Positions 46,192 to 55,458 of a stretch of DNA of 64,000 nucleotides are shown piece after piece. Under the pieces are notes generated by a model. It was not told where the DNA came from, searched no databases, and worked only from the letters and a program-made list of their open reading frames with translations. Source of the stretch: Methylopila sp. M107 (lineage in GTDB: Bacteria; Pseudomonadota; Alphaproteobacteria; Rhizobiales; Methylopilaceae); assembly GCF_000384475.1 (NCBI RefSeq), contig NZ_ARWB01000001.1, positions 3,934,501-3,998,500 on the forward strand, in the 5' to 3' direction. Each line of letters opens with the position of its first letter. Position 1 is the first letter of the stretch. A program made the position numbers and the translations under genes.

Positions 46192-48510
46192 ATGCTGGCA
46201 AGCCAAAATACCAAAGCGCCGGACGGCTCGCGGCTCGTGGGCGCCGAACTTGCGGAGTCGCAGGTCGAGGCGCTCTACAGCGACGTGCGATCCTTCGTGA
46301 TCGGCGGCATCGGCGTCTGCGTGGCCGCGCTGGTCGTGGCCTTGCGGACCGGTTCGCTCGCCGTCTATGCGTTGGTCGCGCTGCTTGCCGGGATTCTGCT
46401 CGTCCGTCTCGCCGCGAAGGCCGCCTACAACCGCGCCTGGGCGTCGGGCGAGGCCGCCGCCAATCCGCGGCGCTGGGCGTTCTGGTACAACTTCGCCGCG
46501 ACCGCCCACATCACCTTCATCAGCCTGCTGTGCCTCGTCGTCTTCCTCGTGACCGAGGAGCCGCTGGATCGGATGCTGGCGATGGCCACCATCCTCGGCT
46601 ACATGGCCGGCATCCCCGGCCGCAACTTCGCCAATCCGCTCGGCGTCAACCTGCAGATCGGCTTCGGCGCTGCGCCGCTGCTGGCGTCCATGGGGGTCGC
46701 GGGCAAGGAATACAGCATCCTCACCTGCGTGCTGTTCCTGCCCTACTTCCTCGGCCTGAAGATGCTCGCGGTCCGGCTGCGCGGGCTGTTCCTGCAGGCG
46801 ACCCAGCGGGCGCATGACCTCAGCGCCATGGCGGACCGGTTCGACACGGCGCTCACCAACATGTCCCATGGCCTCGCCATGTTCGGGCGCAACGGCGAGA
46901 TCATCGTCTACAACGACCGCCTGCTGCAGCTGCTCGACGTCGAGACGCCCGGCGGCCTCTACGGGCGTCCGATCTCCGCGCTGCTGGCGAACGCCGGGCG
47001 CGCGCAGGGCGACAGCGAGGCCGCCCTGCGGGCCTGCGCCGAGAACAACCTGATGCAGGCCGTCGAAGTCGTCATGGACGACGACACGGTCCTCGAATTC
47101 ACCTTCCAGCCGATGGCGGCAGGCGGCGCGGTCGCGCTCGTCCAGGACATCACCGAAAAGAAGCGCGACGCGGCCCGGATCGAGCAGCTCGCCCTGTTTG
47201 ACGAGCTGACCGGCCTCGCCAACCGCGCCCACTTCCGCAGCCTTCTGGCCGACACGCTCGCGGCGACCACCGGCGAGACCAAGCTCGCGCTGATGTTCAT
47301 CGATCTCGACGAGTTCAAGCAGGTCAACGACACGCTCGGACACTCGGCCGGCGACGCGCTGATCCGTCAGGTCGCGCAGCGCCTCAAGGACATCGCGGAC
47401 GGGCGCAATCTGGTGGCGCGGCTCGGCGGCGACGAGTTCGTGGTGCTGCACGCGTTCACGGGCGGCGTCGAGCATGTCGAGCGTGCCGCACATGCGCTCA
47501 TCCAGCAGATCTCGAAGCCGTACAGCATCGACCGCCACACCATCATGGTGGGCGCCAGCATCGGGATCTCGATCTATCCGACGCATGATCTCGCGGCCGA
47601 GCAACTGCTCAAGAAGGCCGATCTCGCGCTCTATCGCGCCAAGGCGGACGGGCGCGGCTCGTGCCGGGTGTTCGAGCCGGCCATGGGCGTCCAGGCGATC
47701 GAGCGGCGCGAACTCGAATTCGATCTCAGGCAGGCGATCGCCAACGAGGAGTTCGAACTCCACTACCAGCCGATCTTCAACCTCGAGAAAAGGCAGTTCA
47801 CCGTCTGCGAGGCGCTGGTGCGCTGGCGCCATCCCCGGCGCGGCCTGATCGGACCGGGCGAGTTCATCTCCGTCGCCGAGGAAATGGGACTGATCGTCGA
47901 CATCGGCAAATGGGTCCTGAAGCAGGCCTGCGCCGAGTGCGCGACGTGGCCTGAAGACGTTTGCGTCGCGGTCAACATCTCGCCGCTGCAGTTCCGGCGC
48001 GGCGACATCGTGACGTCGGTCGCCGAAGCGCTGGACCTCGCGAACCTGCGTCCGGCGCGGCTCGAACTCGAACTCACCGAATCGGTCCTGCTCCAGGACG
48101 TCGCCTTCACCAGCCTGACGATGAAGCTGCTGCACATGCGGCAGGTGGCCATCTCGCTGGACGATTTCGGAACGGGATACTCCAGCCTCAGTTACATGAA
48201 CGAGCTGCCGCTCAGCAAAGTGAAGATCGACAGGTCGTTCCTCGCCGGCATCGAAAAGACCAACAAGGCGATGCTGATGCTGCGCGGATTGACCCGGCTG
48301 AGCGCCGAACTTGGCCTGTCCGTCGTCATCGAAGGCGTCGAAACCGAGAGCCAGCTCAAGCTCATCACCGATTCGACCGATGTTCAGATGGTTCAGGGCT
48401 ACCTATTCAGTCGTCCGCTCCCGGCGGAGGATGTGCGCAAATTGCTCCGTGACGAACGCGAAAACGCCAGGCTCAACCTGCGCGCCGCACAGCTGCGGGC
48501 GACGTCCTGA
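46192..48510 (+). CDS. membrane-bound PAS-GGDEF-EAL cyclic-di-GMP enzyme
   Basis: 772 aa. Residues about 25-190 hold four to six membrane segments, then a PAS-like region (about 215-320, 'ALTNMSHGLAMFGRNGEIIVYN'), GGDEF (about 335-495; LGGDEFVV intact) and EAL (about 510-760). The EAL residues for catalysis are all present: EALVRW, NISPLQF, ELTES, DDFGTGYSS, KIDRSF, EGVET. The product-inhibition RxxD site before GGDEF is replaced by DGRN. So it is probably an active phosphodiesterase, with possible cyclase activity free of I-site control. ATG 46192 starts the protein after the leader hairpin. Confidence 0.93.
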   Translation: MLASQNTKAPDGSRLVGAELAESQVEALYSDVRSFVIGGIGVCVAALVVALRTGSLAVYALVALLAGILLVRLAAKAAYNRAWASGEAAANPRRWAFWYNFAATAHITFISLLCLVVFLVTEEPLDRMLAMATILGYMAGIPGRNFANPLGVNLQIGFGAAPLLASMGVAGKEYSILTCVLFLPYFLGLKMLAVRLRGLFLQATQRAHDLSAMADRFDTALTNMSHGLAMFGRNGEIIVYNDRLLQLLDVETPGGLYGRPISALLANAGRAQGDSEAALRACAENNLMQAVEVVMDDDTVLEFTFQPMAAGGAVALVQDITEKKRDAARIEQLALFDELTGLANRAHFRSLLADTLAATTGETKLALMFIDLDEFKQVNDTLGHSAGDALIRQVAQRLKDIADGRNLVARLGGDEFVVLHAFTGGVEHVERAAHALIQQISKPYSIDRHTIMVGASIGISIYPTHDLAAEQLLKKADLALYRAKADGRGSCRVFEPAMGVQAIERRELEFDLRQAIANEEFELHYQPIFNLEKRQFTVCEALVRWRHPRRGLIGPGEFISVAEEMGLIVDIGKWVLKQACAECATWPEDVCVAVNISPLQFRRGDIVTSVAEALDLANLRPARLELELTESVLLQDVAFTSLTMKLLHMRQVAISLDDFGTGYSSLSYMNELPLSKVKIDRSFLAGIEKTNKAMLMLRGLTRLSAELGLSVVIEGVETESQLKLITDSTDVQMVQGYLFSRPLPAEDVRKLLRDERENARLNLRAAQLRATS

Positions 48511-48513
48511 TGG

Positions 48514-48533
48514 TTGTAATCGTATGATTACAA
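48514..48533. promoter_or_regulatory. 20-bp perfect palindrome TTGTAATCGTATGATTACAA
   Basis: Two perfect 8-bp arms around GTAT, starting four bases after the GGDEF-EAL stop and 137 bp before the acyltransferase start. It is AT-rich against a GC-rich background. Size and symmetry resemble operators of LuxR- or GntR-type dimers; a weak terminator is the alternative, but there is no T-run. Confidence 0.5.
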
Positions 48534-48669
48534 AGTCGCGCGCAAATCGTGGTTCGCCGGACACTCATCCACAAAGAACTGAAATTTAAAATCATTCTAG
48601 CCGTGCATGCGCTCTGGCGGTCCCCGCGGAAGGTGGTATCGTGGCGAAAGAGTGGCAGGAGCAGCCGTT

Positions 48670-49416
48670 TTGAGTTCGCCCGAGAATGGGACGTTCAACG
48701 ACGGCGTGGCGCGCCTCATCGAACGCATCGAGTGCCGGCGGCTCACTTCGGACGAGGAAAAGTTCTCGGCCTACCGGCTGCGCTACGACGCCTATCTGCG
48801 CGAAGGCGCGATCGAACCGAACCCCTCGCGCGTGATCGTCGACCGGTTCGACGACACGCCCAACAATCCGACCTACGGCTTCTTCATCGACGGACGGTTG
48901 GCCGCAAGCGTGCGTCTCGGCTTCGGAACGTCCGATTCCTGCGACGTTCCGGCGATGGCGACGTTTCCGGACGTTCTCGGGCCCATCATGGCCGAGCCCG
49001 GCCGCTCGCTGATCGACCCGACCCGCTTCGTGCTCGACGAGGCGCATGCGCGGCTCTACCCGAAGCTCGCTTACGTCACGCTGCGCGCCGCATGGCTCGT
49101 CTCCGACCATCTGACGGTCGACTACACGCTGGCCTCCGTCCGCACCGAGCACCAGGCGTTCTACCGCCGGTTCTACGGCCACACGCTGCTCTGCGAGGCG
49201 CGGGCCTATCCGTCGCTGATCAAGCCGCTCAGCCTGATGCTGCTGCCGTGCCGGGAGTCGCGCGCAAGAGGACTTGCGCGCTATCCGTGGCTCGACTCGA
49301 CCAGGGCCGAGTTCCTGTCGCTATGGCCCGGGCCGTTCACCCAGGCCACGCCCTCGATCGCTCCCGCGGCGATGCTGGATCACAGCTTCGCCCATGCGCC
49401 GATGAGCCTCGGATAG
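48670..49416 (+). CDS. FeeM-type N-acyl amino acid synthase (acyltransferase)
   Basis: 248 aa. 'KFSAYRLRYDAYLREGAI' corresponds to the RLR-x(2)-Y/V-F segment shared by N-acyl amino acid synthases (FeeM) and acyl-homoserine lactone synthases, and 'GSLIDPTRFVLD...LYPKLAYVTLRAAW' type strands follow. These GNAT-fold enzymes use acyl-ACP to acylate amino acids. TTG 48670 is chosen because AGGAG lies eight bases upstream; other in-frame starts lack a ribosome-binding site. It follows the c-di-GMP gene on the same strand and ends 37 bp inside the convergent methyltransferase gene. Confidence 0.75.
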   Translation: MSSPENGTFNDGVARLIERIECRRLTSDEEKFSAYRLRYDAYLREGAIEPNPSRVIVDRFDDTPNNPTYGFFIDGRLAASVRLGFGTSDSCDVPAMATFPDVLGPIMAEPGRSLIDPTRFVLDEAHARLYPKLAYVTLRAAWLVSDHLTVDYTLASVRTEHQAFYRRFYGHTLLCEARAYPSLIKPLSLMLLPCRESRARGLARYPWLDSTRAEFLSLWPGPFTQATPSIAPAAMLDHSFAHAPMSLG

Positions 49417-50204
49417 ACCACGCAATGATCGCCTGCGACCATGTCGTCGGCGAGTTGTCTGGTCAGCGAGGGGATGTCGAGCTCCTCCGCGCTCGCGACG
49501 CCCAGTCCGATCAGCGCCGGCTTCATCGTCTGCAGCGTGCCGACCAGATAAGCGAGACCGCCGCCCTCGAGGCCGGTCTCGATCCGGCAGGCGGCCTTCA
49601 GCTCGGGCTTCAGCCCCGCGGCCTTGAACGCGCCGTAGAGCTTGGAGCCCATGTCGGGCTCGAGCCCCGAGCGCCGGTAGAGCTCCACGATCCAGCCGAC
49701 GCAGCGCTCGAGCAGCGGGAAGGCGGGGGTCGCGGAGGTCGACCTGATGTCCATCTCGGCGAAGGCGACGACGCCGCCCGGCTTCAGCAGGCTCGCCACG
49801 CCCCGCAGGATCGGCGTCGGGTCCGCGAAATGCAGCAGCAGGAACCGGCCCGTCACGGCGTCGAACCGTTCCCCGTCGGCCGCGAGATCGGCAATGTCTC
49901 GCTTGGCGAATTCGATCTGGCCGAGCCCCTTCGCGGCGGCGCGCCGCGCGGCGACGGCGAGCGCCTCCTCGGACCGGTCGATCGCCAGCACGGTGCCGCT
50001 TGGCCCGACGAGCCGGCCGGCCAGCATGGCGACGTCGCCTGCGCCGCAGCCCACGTCCAGCACCCGCATACCCTCGGATATGCCCGCGGCTGAAAATATT
50101 GCTTCGGTCGCGTCTCCGAATAGTTCCGCTTGCCGTTCCAGCCGGCCGAGTTCATCGCCGGCATGGCCCAAGATGTATTCATTAGAATTTGATTGATTTT
50201 GCAT
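49380..50204 (-). CDS. class I SAM-dependent methyltransferase
   Basis: 274 aa. MRVLDVGCGAGDVAMLAGRL is the SAM-binding motif I, followed by AIDRSEEALAVAARRA and 'FDAVTGRFLLLHFADP...LLKPGGVVAFAEMD'. It resembles small-molecule (UbiE-like) methyltransferases; the substrate is unknown. The start is ATG 50204, about 15 bases after a predicted transcription start. Its 3' end overlaps the convergent acyltransferase gene by 37 bp. Confidence 0.85.
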   Translation of the reverse strand: MQNQSNSNEYILGHAGDELGRLERQAELFGDATEAIFSAAGISEGMRVLDVGCGAGDVAMLAGRLVGPSGTVLAIDRSEEALAVAARRAAAKGLGQIEFAKRDIADLAADGERFDAVTGRFLLLHFADPTPILRGVASLLKPGGVVAFAEMDIRSTSATPAFPLLERCVGWIVELYRRSGLEPDMGSKLYGAFKAAGLKPELKAACRIETGLEGGGLAYLVGTLQTMKPALIGLGVASAEELDIPSLTRQLADDMVAGDHCVVYPRLIGAWAKL

Positions 50205-50228
50205 GCTGAGACCTGAGTTTTCGGCGGG

Positions 50229-50257
50229 AGTACATCGCGCGATCCAGATTCTGTCAA
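50229..50257 (-). promoter_or_regulatory. sigma70-type promoter of the methyltransferase gene
   Basis: On the minus strand: TTGACA (plus 50252-50257), 17-bp spacer, TGTACT (plus 50229-50234); predicted start near 50220. Confidence 0.6.
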
Positions 50258-50261
50258 TTGA

Positions 50262-50285
50262 CGACATATGATTAACGCAATGTCG
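50262..50285. promoter_or_regulatory. inverted repeat CGACAT-N12-ATGTCG upstream of the methyltransferase promoter
   Basis: Two perfect 6-bp arms 12 bp apart, centred about one helical turn upstream of the -35 box, a typical activator position. It lies between the divergent methyltransferase and hydrolase genes and could serve either. Confidence 0.35.
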
Positions 50286-50388
50286 ATTCAGGGATCATAA
50301 ACGGATTTCGGGTCACCATAGAATGGTCGATTGAAGATTTCCCCGTTCGATTGACGGGCCGCCCGCCCGTCGGCGCAAGAGTTCCCGT

Positions 50389-51351
50389 ATGGCGATCGTC
50401 AAATCCGTCGTTCACCGCTCCGCCGAGCCGGCGCATTCGCCGCAGGTCGCGACCGCTCCCGCGCTCGGAATCGCGGTCGGCGCGGCCGGGCTGACGGAGC
50501 GCGATCTCGAGCTCAGCCATGCGCGCATCGCCATTCGCGAGACGCACGGAGCCGGCGCGCCGCTGATCTTCCTGCACGGCAATTCGAGCTCGAAGGACGT
50601 CTTCGACCTGCAGCTCCATTCGCCGCTCGGCCAGAGCCGGCGCTGCGTCGCGATCGACCTGCCGGGCCATGGCGCGTCGAGCGACGCCTACGATCCCTCG
50701 CGCAGCTATTCGATCTCGGGCTACGCCGACGCCGTCATCGAGGTTCTGGAGGCGCTCGACATCGAGCAGCCGATCCTCGTCGGCTGGTCGCTCGGCGGGC
50801 AGATCGCGCTCGAGATCGTCGCGAGCCATCCGGGCGTCGTCGGCGCGATGATCATCGGCGCAGCGCCCGTCCGGTCGGGCGTCCGGGGGCTGCTCGCGGG
50901 TTTCCGCCTCACGGCCGCGACGCCGCTGCTCGGCACGCGCGATCTGTCCCAGAGCCAGGCGGTCGACCTCGCCAAGTTCAGCGTCGGTCCGGAGCATGCG
51001 AGGACCGCGGCCGCCGCGATCCAGCGCGCCGACGGCCGCGCCCGCGAGCTCATGTTCAAGAGCCTGTTCCGCGGCGACCACGCCGACCAGCGCCGGACCG
51101 TCGAGACCAGCGAGGCGGCGATCGCGATCGTGACCGGCGACGACGACCCGCTGATCCGCCCAAGCGCGCTCGCGCGGCCGCGCTACGCCAATCTCTGGAG
51201 CGGCGCGCCCCACCGGATTCCTGGCGGCGGCCATGCGCCGTTCCTCAACGCCGCGCCGCTGTTCAACCACCTGCTCGCGCGCTTCGCGAGCGACATGGAC
51301 ATCGCCGCCGAACGCGCGCGCGAGACGCCGCAGCTGATGTTTTCCGGCTGA
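50389..51351 (+). CDS. alpha/beta hydrolase
   Basis: 320 aa. Oxyanion-region motif LIFLHGNSSSKDVF, nucleophile elbow GWSLGG (about residue 143), Asp in VTGDDDPLI and His in IPGGGHAPFLN form a full triad. A 45-residue N-terminal extension precedes the hydrolase fold. Esterase or lactonase-like; the substrate is unknown. It starts a separate transcription unit divergent from the methyltransferase. Confidence 0.88.
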   Translation: MAIVKSVVHRSAEPAHSPQVATAPALGIAVGAAGLTERDLELSHARIAIRETHGAGAPLIFLHGNSSSKDVFDLQLHSPLGQSRRCVAIDLPGHGASSDAYDPSRSYSISGYADAVIEVLEALDIEQPILVGWSLGGQIALEIVASHPGVVGAMIIGAAPVRSGVRGLLAGFRLTAATPLLGTRDLSQSQAVDLAKFSVGPEHARTAAAAIQRADGRARELMFKSLFRGDHADQRRTVETSEAAIAIVTGDDDPLIRPSALARPRYANLWSGAPHRIPGGGHAPFLNAAPLFNHLLARFASDMDIAAERARETPQLMFSG

Positions 51352-51390
51352 GCGCGGGACAAAGGATCGCATTTGACGTCGGGCGCGGGT

Positions 51391-51524
51391 CTTCACCTCT
51401 CCCCGGTGGGGAGAGGTCGGCCCGAAGGGCCGGGTGAGGGGGCGCCGCCATTTCCGGAAAACCCTGATCCCCCTCACCCGTTCGGCTTCGCCTCACGACC
51501 TCTCCCCACCGGGGAGAGGTGAAG
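51391..51524. repeat. REP-like composite repeat, CCTCTCCCC family
   Basis: CTTCACCTCTCCCCGGTGGG and CCTCTCCCCACCGGGGAGAGG form outer arms around CCCTCACCC and its complement. It lies between the convergent hydrolase and matA genes. Confidence 0.75.
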
Positions 51525-51604
51525 AAGGGACCGCCTGCTCCTCATTACTGAGGCGGCTTCTGATGCACGGCGCTTCCTCGCTCGAGAGGTCACGCCTCAG
51601 AACC

Positions 51605-52981
51605 TCACCGCGCCGCTTCGTTCTCGCGCGTCTTCGCGTCCTGCGCGCTTTTCGCCCGCTTGGCGAGCCGCTTGACCGAGGCCGAGGCCGCGACCTGGCC
51701 GCGGCCGACGAAGGCTTCGTGGTTCGCCTCGATCTCGCCGAGGTCGTAGAGGTAGTTGACCATCATGCCGTGCGCCTGCCGCACCGCGCGCGCCGATCGG
51801 TCGGCGAGGAAGTTCACGCGTTCGAGCCGCGCGCCGTTGCCGAGATGGAAGCGCGCGACCGGATCGACCGGCGCGCCACGGCCGTTACGGGCGTTCAGCA
51901 GGTACCAGCCGCAGGCGCGCGTCAGCGCCGGGCGCAGCCGCTCCACCTTCTCGGCGTCGTCCATCCAGGCGCGGTCCTCGAGCTCCACGAAGATCGCGCG
52001 ATCCTCGAGCGAGAGCGCTTCGGACTCCGCGTTCTCGATCTCGCGCGCGAGCCAGGCCGCAAAACCCGGCACGGGCGACAGCGTCACGAAGGTCGCGATC
52101 TCGGGCAGCTCGTGGCGCAGGTCCTCGACCACCTGCTTGATCAGGAAGTTGCCGAAGGACACGCCTTTCAGCCCCTCCTGGCAATTGGAGATCGAATAGA
52201 ACACCGCCGCGCCCGCATCCTTGGCCGCGATCGCCTCGCGGCCGGGGTCGAGCACTTCGGCGACCGTCGCGGGCATCGACTTGGTCAGCGCGACCTCGAC
52301 GAAGATCAGCGGCTCGTCGACGAGGCGCGGATGGAAGAAGGCGAAGCAGCGCCGGTCGTCCGGGCCGACGCGGCGGCGCAGCTCGTCCCAGTCGTGGATC
52401 TCGTGCACCGCCTCGTAGCGGATGATCTTCTCGAGCACGTTGGCGGGCGTCGTCCAGTCGATCGGCCGCAGCACCAGAAAGCCGCGGTTGAACCAGGAGC
52501 CGAAGAGGTGCGCGAAGTCGTCGTCGACGACCTTGAGCGACTTGTCGTCGGCGAGCAGGCCGAGCAGCGCCTCGCGCATCTTGACCATCATGGCGACGCC
52601 GTCGGGCGCGAGCGCGAAGCGGCGGATCAGCTCCTGCCGGCGGGGTTCCGAGGCGGCGTTGACGGTTTGCGCGGCCTCCTGGCTGGGCGAGGCGCGCCAC
52701 GTCGCGACCGCCGCGTCGAGCTTCGCCTCGTCGGGGCCGAACTCGGTCAGCAGCATGCGGAAGAAGGCGGCGCGAGCGGGTTCGTCGCCGGCCGCCCAGT
52801 CATGCACGATGCGGTTCGCGAGCGCGACGCGCGACGCCTCGCCCGTGCCCGCGAGCAGCGCCTCGCAGTCGGCCTTGAGGTCGGTCGGCTTGCCGGAGGG
52901 CCGCGGGGCGGGTCCCAGCAGTCGCCGGCCCTGTTCGGCGATGGTGGTCAGCAGGTCGCCGAAGAACGAGGTTTCGCTCAA
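51605..52981 (-). CDS. matA: malonyl-CoA decarboxylase
   Basis: 458 aa, near the length of the rhizobial MatA. It decarboxylates malonyl-CoA to acetyl-CoA. The N-terminal helical domain is followed by a GNAT-fold catalytic domain with the Ser in FYSISNCQEGLKGVSFG and the catalytic His in ARFHLGNGA. 'AVHEIHDWDELRRRVGPDDR' is characteristic. The start is TTG 52981, with GGGAAG six bases upstream; ATG codons further upstream lie in a palindromic repeat. It works with the malonate carrier MatC 10 kb away; matB is not in the window. Confidence 0.92.
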   Translation of the reverse strand: MSETSFFGDLLTTIAEQGRRLLGPAPRPSGKPTDLKADCEALLAGTGEASRVALANRIVHDWAAGDEPARAAFFRMLLTEFGPDEAKLDAAVATWRASPSQEAAQTVNAASEPRRQELIRRFALAPDGVAMMVKMREALLGLLADDKSLKVVDDDFAHLFGSWFNRGFLVLRPIDWTTPANVLEKIIRYEAVHEIHDWDELRRRVGPDDRRCFAFFHPRLVDEPLIFVEVALTKSMPATVAEVLDPGREAIAAKDAGAAVFYSISNCQEGLKGVSFGNFLIKQVVEDLRHELPEIATFVTLSPVPGFAAWLAREIENAESEALSLEDRAIFVELEDRAWMDDAEKVERLRPALTRACGWYLLNARNGRGAPVDPVARFHLGNGARLERVNFLADRSARAVRQAHGMMVNYLYDLGEIEANHEAFVGRGQVAASASVKRLAKRAKSAQDAKTRENEAAR

Positions 52982-53128
52982 AGATCGCTTCCCGTGGATC
53001 GCATGCGTCGCCCTCGATCGGTTCCCGCGCCAGAATATGGACGGCGGGGCCGTCTGCGGAAGGGGCGCCGTCGAATAACGGCCCTTCAGAGCCCGTCCAA
53101 CAAGTTGGCGACGCGGCCAGCCGATGGG

Positions 53129-53226
53129 CGTCATTCCGGCCGAAGTGCCGGAATCCATTGCCGCGACCGCGCGGGACACATCGATCCGCGGAGGAAATGG
53201 GTTCCGGGACAAGCCCGGAACGACAG
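53129..53226. repeat. REP/BIME-like palindromic repeat, TCATTCCGG family
   Basis: GCGTCATTCCGGCCGAAGTG ... and GGGTTCCGGGACAAGCCCGG ... form outer arms, between matA and rnhA. Confidence 0.7.
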
Positions 53227-53260
53227 GTGATGGACCTTCGCGCGCTTGTCGGACGACCCT

Positions 53261-53725
53261 TCAGCGGCCCTTCTTCGCGAACGGCTTGAGCGCGAGCCGC
53301 GCGAGTTCGTCGGCGCGCTCGTTCTCGGGGTGGCCGGCATGGCCCTTCACCCAGCGCCAGTCGATCTCGTGGCGCTTCAGCGCCTCGTCGAGCCGCATCC
53401 AGAGGTCCTGGTTCTTGACCTGCTTTTTGTCGGCGGTCTTCCAGCCGTTGCGCTTCCAGCCGTGGATCCACTTCATCACGCCGTCGCGCAGGTATTGGCT
53501 GTCGGTGTGGACCACGACCTGGCAGGGCCGCTTCAGCGCCTCCAGCCCCGAGATCGCGGCGAGCAGCTCCATGCGGTTGTTGGTGGTGAGCGCCTCGCCG
53601 CCGGAAATCTCCTTCTCCTGCGCGCCGAACCGCAGGATCGCGCCCCATCCGCCGGGGCCGGGGTTTCCCGAACAGGCGCCGTCGGTGAAGATCTCGACCA
53701 CGTCTTCCTTCGCTTCGGCGCTCAT
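53261..53725 (-). CDS. rnhA: ribonuclease HI
   Basis: 154 aa. It cuts RNA in RNA-DNA hybrids. The DEDD residues lie in [33 protein letters not shown] and ENERADELA, and the basic-handle Lys/Trp region ([13 protein letters not shown]) is present. ATG 53725 gives the usual length. It is the last gene of what is normally an ispH-thrB-rnhA cluster. Confidence 0.97.
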   Translation of the reverse strand: MSAEAKEDVVEIFTDGACSGNPGPGGWGAILRFGAQEKEISGGEALTTNNRMELLAAISGLEALKRPCQVVVHTDSQYLRDGVMKWIHGWKRNGWKTADKKQVKNQDLWMRLDEALKRHEIDWRWVKGHAGHPENERADELARLALKPFAKKGR

Positions 53726-53820
53726 GGGCGTAGGCCCCATCGGGCCGTCATGCCCGGACTTGATCCGCGGTCGTCCGGTTCCGCGTCAGCCCACTCCAGC
53801 CATAGTCCGAGAACGGCCTC

Positions 53821-53944
53821 CCCCTCACCCGCTCGCTGACGCTCGCGACCTCTCCCCACTGGGGAGAGGTGAAGAAGCGGCGCCGCCCTTAACCTCTCCC
53901 CAGTGGGGAGAGGTCGGATGACGTCAGTCATCCGGGTGAGGGGG
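53821..53944. repeat. REP-like composite repeat, CCTCTCCCC family
   Basis: Two CCTCTCCCCA(C/G)TGGGGAGAGG palindromes 25 bp apart with flanking CCCTCACCC and its complement. Fragments of the other family lie at 53747-53775 and about 54048-54070. These fill the 367-bp rnhA-thrB gap, where I see nothing else. Confidence 0.75.
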
Positions 53945-54092
53945 CCTCGCCGCTGCAAATCAGATCGAACAGCGCCTGCGTAAAAAATTCCTGATGCTTT
54001 CGGCGTTGAGCCGGGCGTCCATCCCTCTTGGGCAAAGGCGACGGATTGCCGGGGCACGCCCGGCGATGACGGCTGAGGCGACGAAGCGCCCA

Positions 54093-55061
54093 TCACGGCC
54101 GCCACCCATAGGCTTCAGCCGTGCCGGCCTGCTGATGGAACCTGAGCTTCTTCAGATATTCGAGCGGGTCGAGCTTCTTCACCAGCGCGCCGGCCGGCGT
54201 GTCGAGCCAGTCGACCAGCCGCGTCAGCAGGAAGCGGATCGCGGCGCCGCGCGCCAGCGTCGGCAGCGCCGCGATCTCGGCCTCCGACAGCGGCCGCGCC
54301 CCATGATAGGCGGCGAGCAGCGCGCGGCCCTTGGTGACGTTGAACGACCAGTCGGGCTCGAAACACCAGGCGTTGAGGCAGATCGCGACGTCGTACGCGT
54401 AGGCGTCGTCGCAGGCGAAGTAGAAGTCGATCAGCCCCGACAGCCGCTCGCCCAGGAACAGCACGTTGTTCGGAAACAGGTCCGCGTGGATGACGCCGCT
54501 CGGCAGGTCGAGCCCGGCGAAGGCGCTTTCCAGATAAGCGAGCTCCGCGGAGATCTCGTCGTCGAGCCCCGCCAGAACCTCGTCGCTGCGGCCGCGCGCG
54601 GCCTCGAACAGCGGCCGCCAGCCCGAGACCGACAGCGCATTGGGGCGACGGATGCGGAAGCCCTCGCTCGCCGCGTGCAGCTCGGCGAGCGCGGTTCCGA
54701 GCGCGGCGCAGTGGCGCGCGGTCGGGCGGCGGACCGAGACGCCGTCGAGGAAGGTGACGATCGCGGCCGGCCGTCCGCAGAGCGTCCTGAGCGCCGCGCC
54801 GTCGCGGCCCTTGACCGGCAGCGGGCAGTTCAGTCCGCGCTCGGCGAGATGATCCATCAGGCCGAGGAAGAACGGCAGGTCGTCGACCTCCACTCGCTTC
54901 TCGTAAAGCGTCAGGATGAAGCGCGCCCTGGTGGTCTGGAGCAGGTAGTTCGAGTTCTCGACGCCTTCCGCGATCCCCTTGAACGAGACCACGTCGCCGA
55001 TGTCGTAGGCCGCCACGAAGGAAGCGAGATCGTCGTCGTTGACTTCGGTGTAGACGGCCAT
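54093..55061 (-). CDS. thrB: homoserine kinase (ThrB type II, APH fold)
   Basis: 322 aa. It phosphorylates homoserine for threonine synthesis. The kinase is the aminoglycoside-phosphotransferase-like type of alphaproteobacteria: [20 protein letters not shown] at the start, catalytic [13 protein letters not shown] and the metal-binding Asp in [16 protein letters not shown] 55061 fits the family; upstream in-frame codons would add Arg-rich residues from a repeat region. Confidence 0.95.
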   Translation of the reverse strand: MAVYTEVNDDDLASFVAAYDIGDVVSFKGIAEGVENSNYLLQTTRARFILTLYEKRVEVDDLPFFLGLMDHLAERGLNCPLPVKGRDGAALRTLCGRPAAIVTFLDGVSVRRPTARHCAALGTALAELHAASEGFRIRRPNALSVSGWRPLFEAARGRSDEVLAGLDDEISAELAYLESAFAGLDLPSGVIHADLFPNNVLFLGERLSGLIDFYFACDDAYAYDVAICLNAWCFEPDWSFNVTKGRALLAAYHGARPLSEAEIAALPTLARGAAIRFLLTRLVDWLDTPAGALVKKLDPLEYLKKLRFHQQAGTAEAYGWRP

Positions 55062-55170
55062 GCGGGGTCGGGACTCGAAGGGGAGGGGAGGCGATGCGCC
55101 TCTCCTAAGGGCTCGCCGCCTCGCCCGCAACGACGCGGGCTGCGGGAGGCGAAGGCGATCGTGCGGATGG

Positions 55171-55342
55171 CGCCCTTGATCCTCCTCCGCGTCAGCGGGG
55201 GAGGGGGACCATGCGAAGCATGGTGGAGGGGGCTCGCTTCCGGATGAGGCTTGGACCGAAGCACAGACACTCTACGCCCGCCCCCTCCACCGCTTCGCGG
55301 TCCCCCTCCCCCATGCTGGCGCATGGAGGAGGATCAAGGGCG
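55171..55342. repeat. large inverted repeat with perfect 18-bp outer arms
   Basis: CGCCCTTGATCCTCCTCC (55171-55188) and GGAGGAGGATCAAGGGCG (55325-55342) are perfect reverse complements. Inside are GGGGGAGGGGGACCATGCGA and related inverted segments. It is the longest perfect REP-type arm in the window and fills most of the 397-bp gap between thrB and the YafK-type gene. Confidence 0.8.
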
Positions 55343-55458
55343 TCGCTCTGTTCCGGAACCCGTGAGCCGGGCCTTTACGACTCGTTATGACCCGGGGGCC
55401 GAATGTGGGAGCCGGCCGAGCCAGTTCCGCGGCCGCGTAAAAGTGGAGTGCCGACGAT

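Noticed and set aside
48545-48580. TCATCCACA at about 48564 as a DnaA box and the AT-rich stretch as a replication-related site
   Set aside because: A single near-match without clustering, no origin-linked genes nearby; the AT-rich stretch is more simply the promoter region of the acyltransferase gene.
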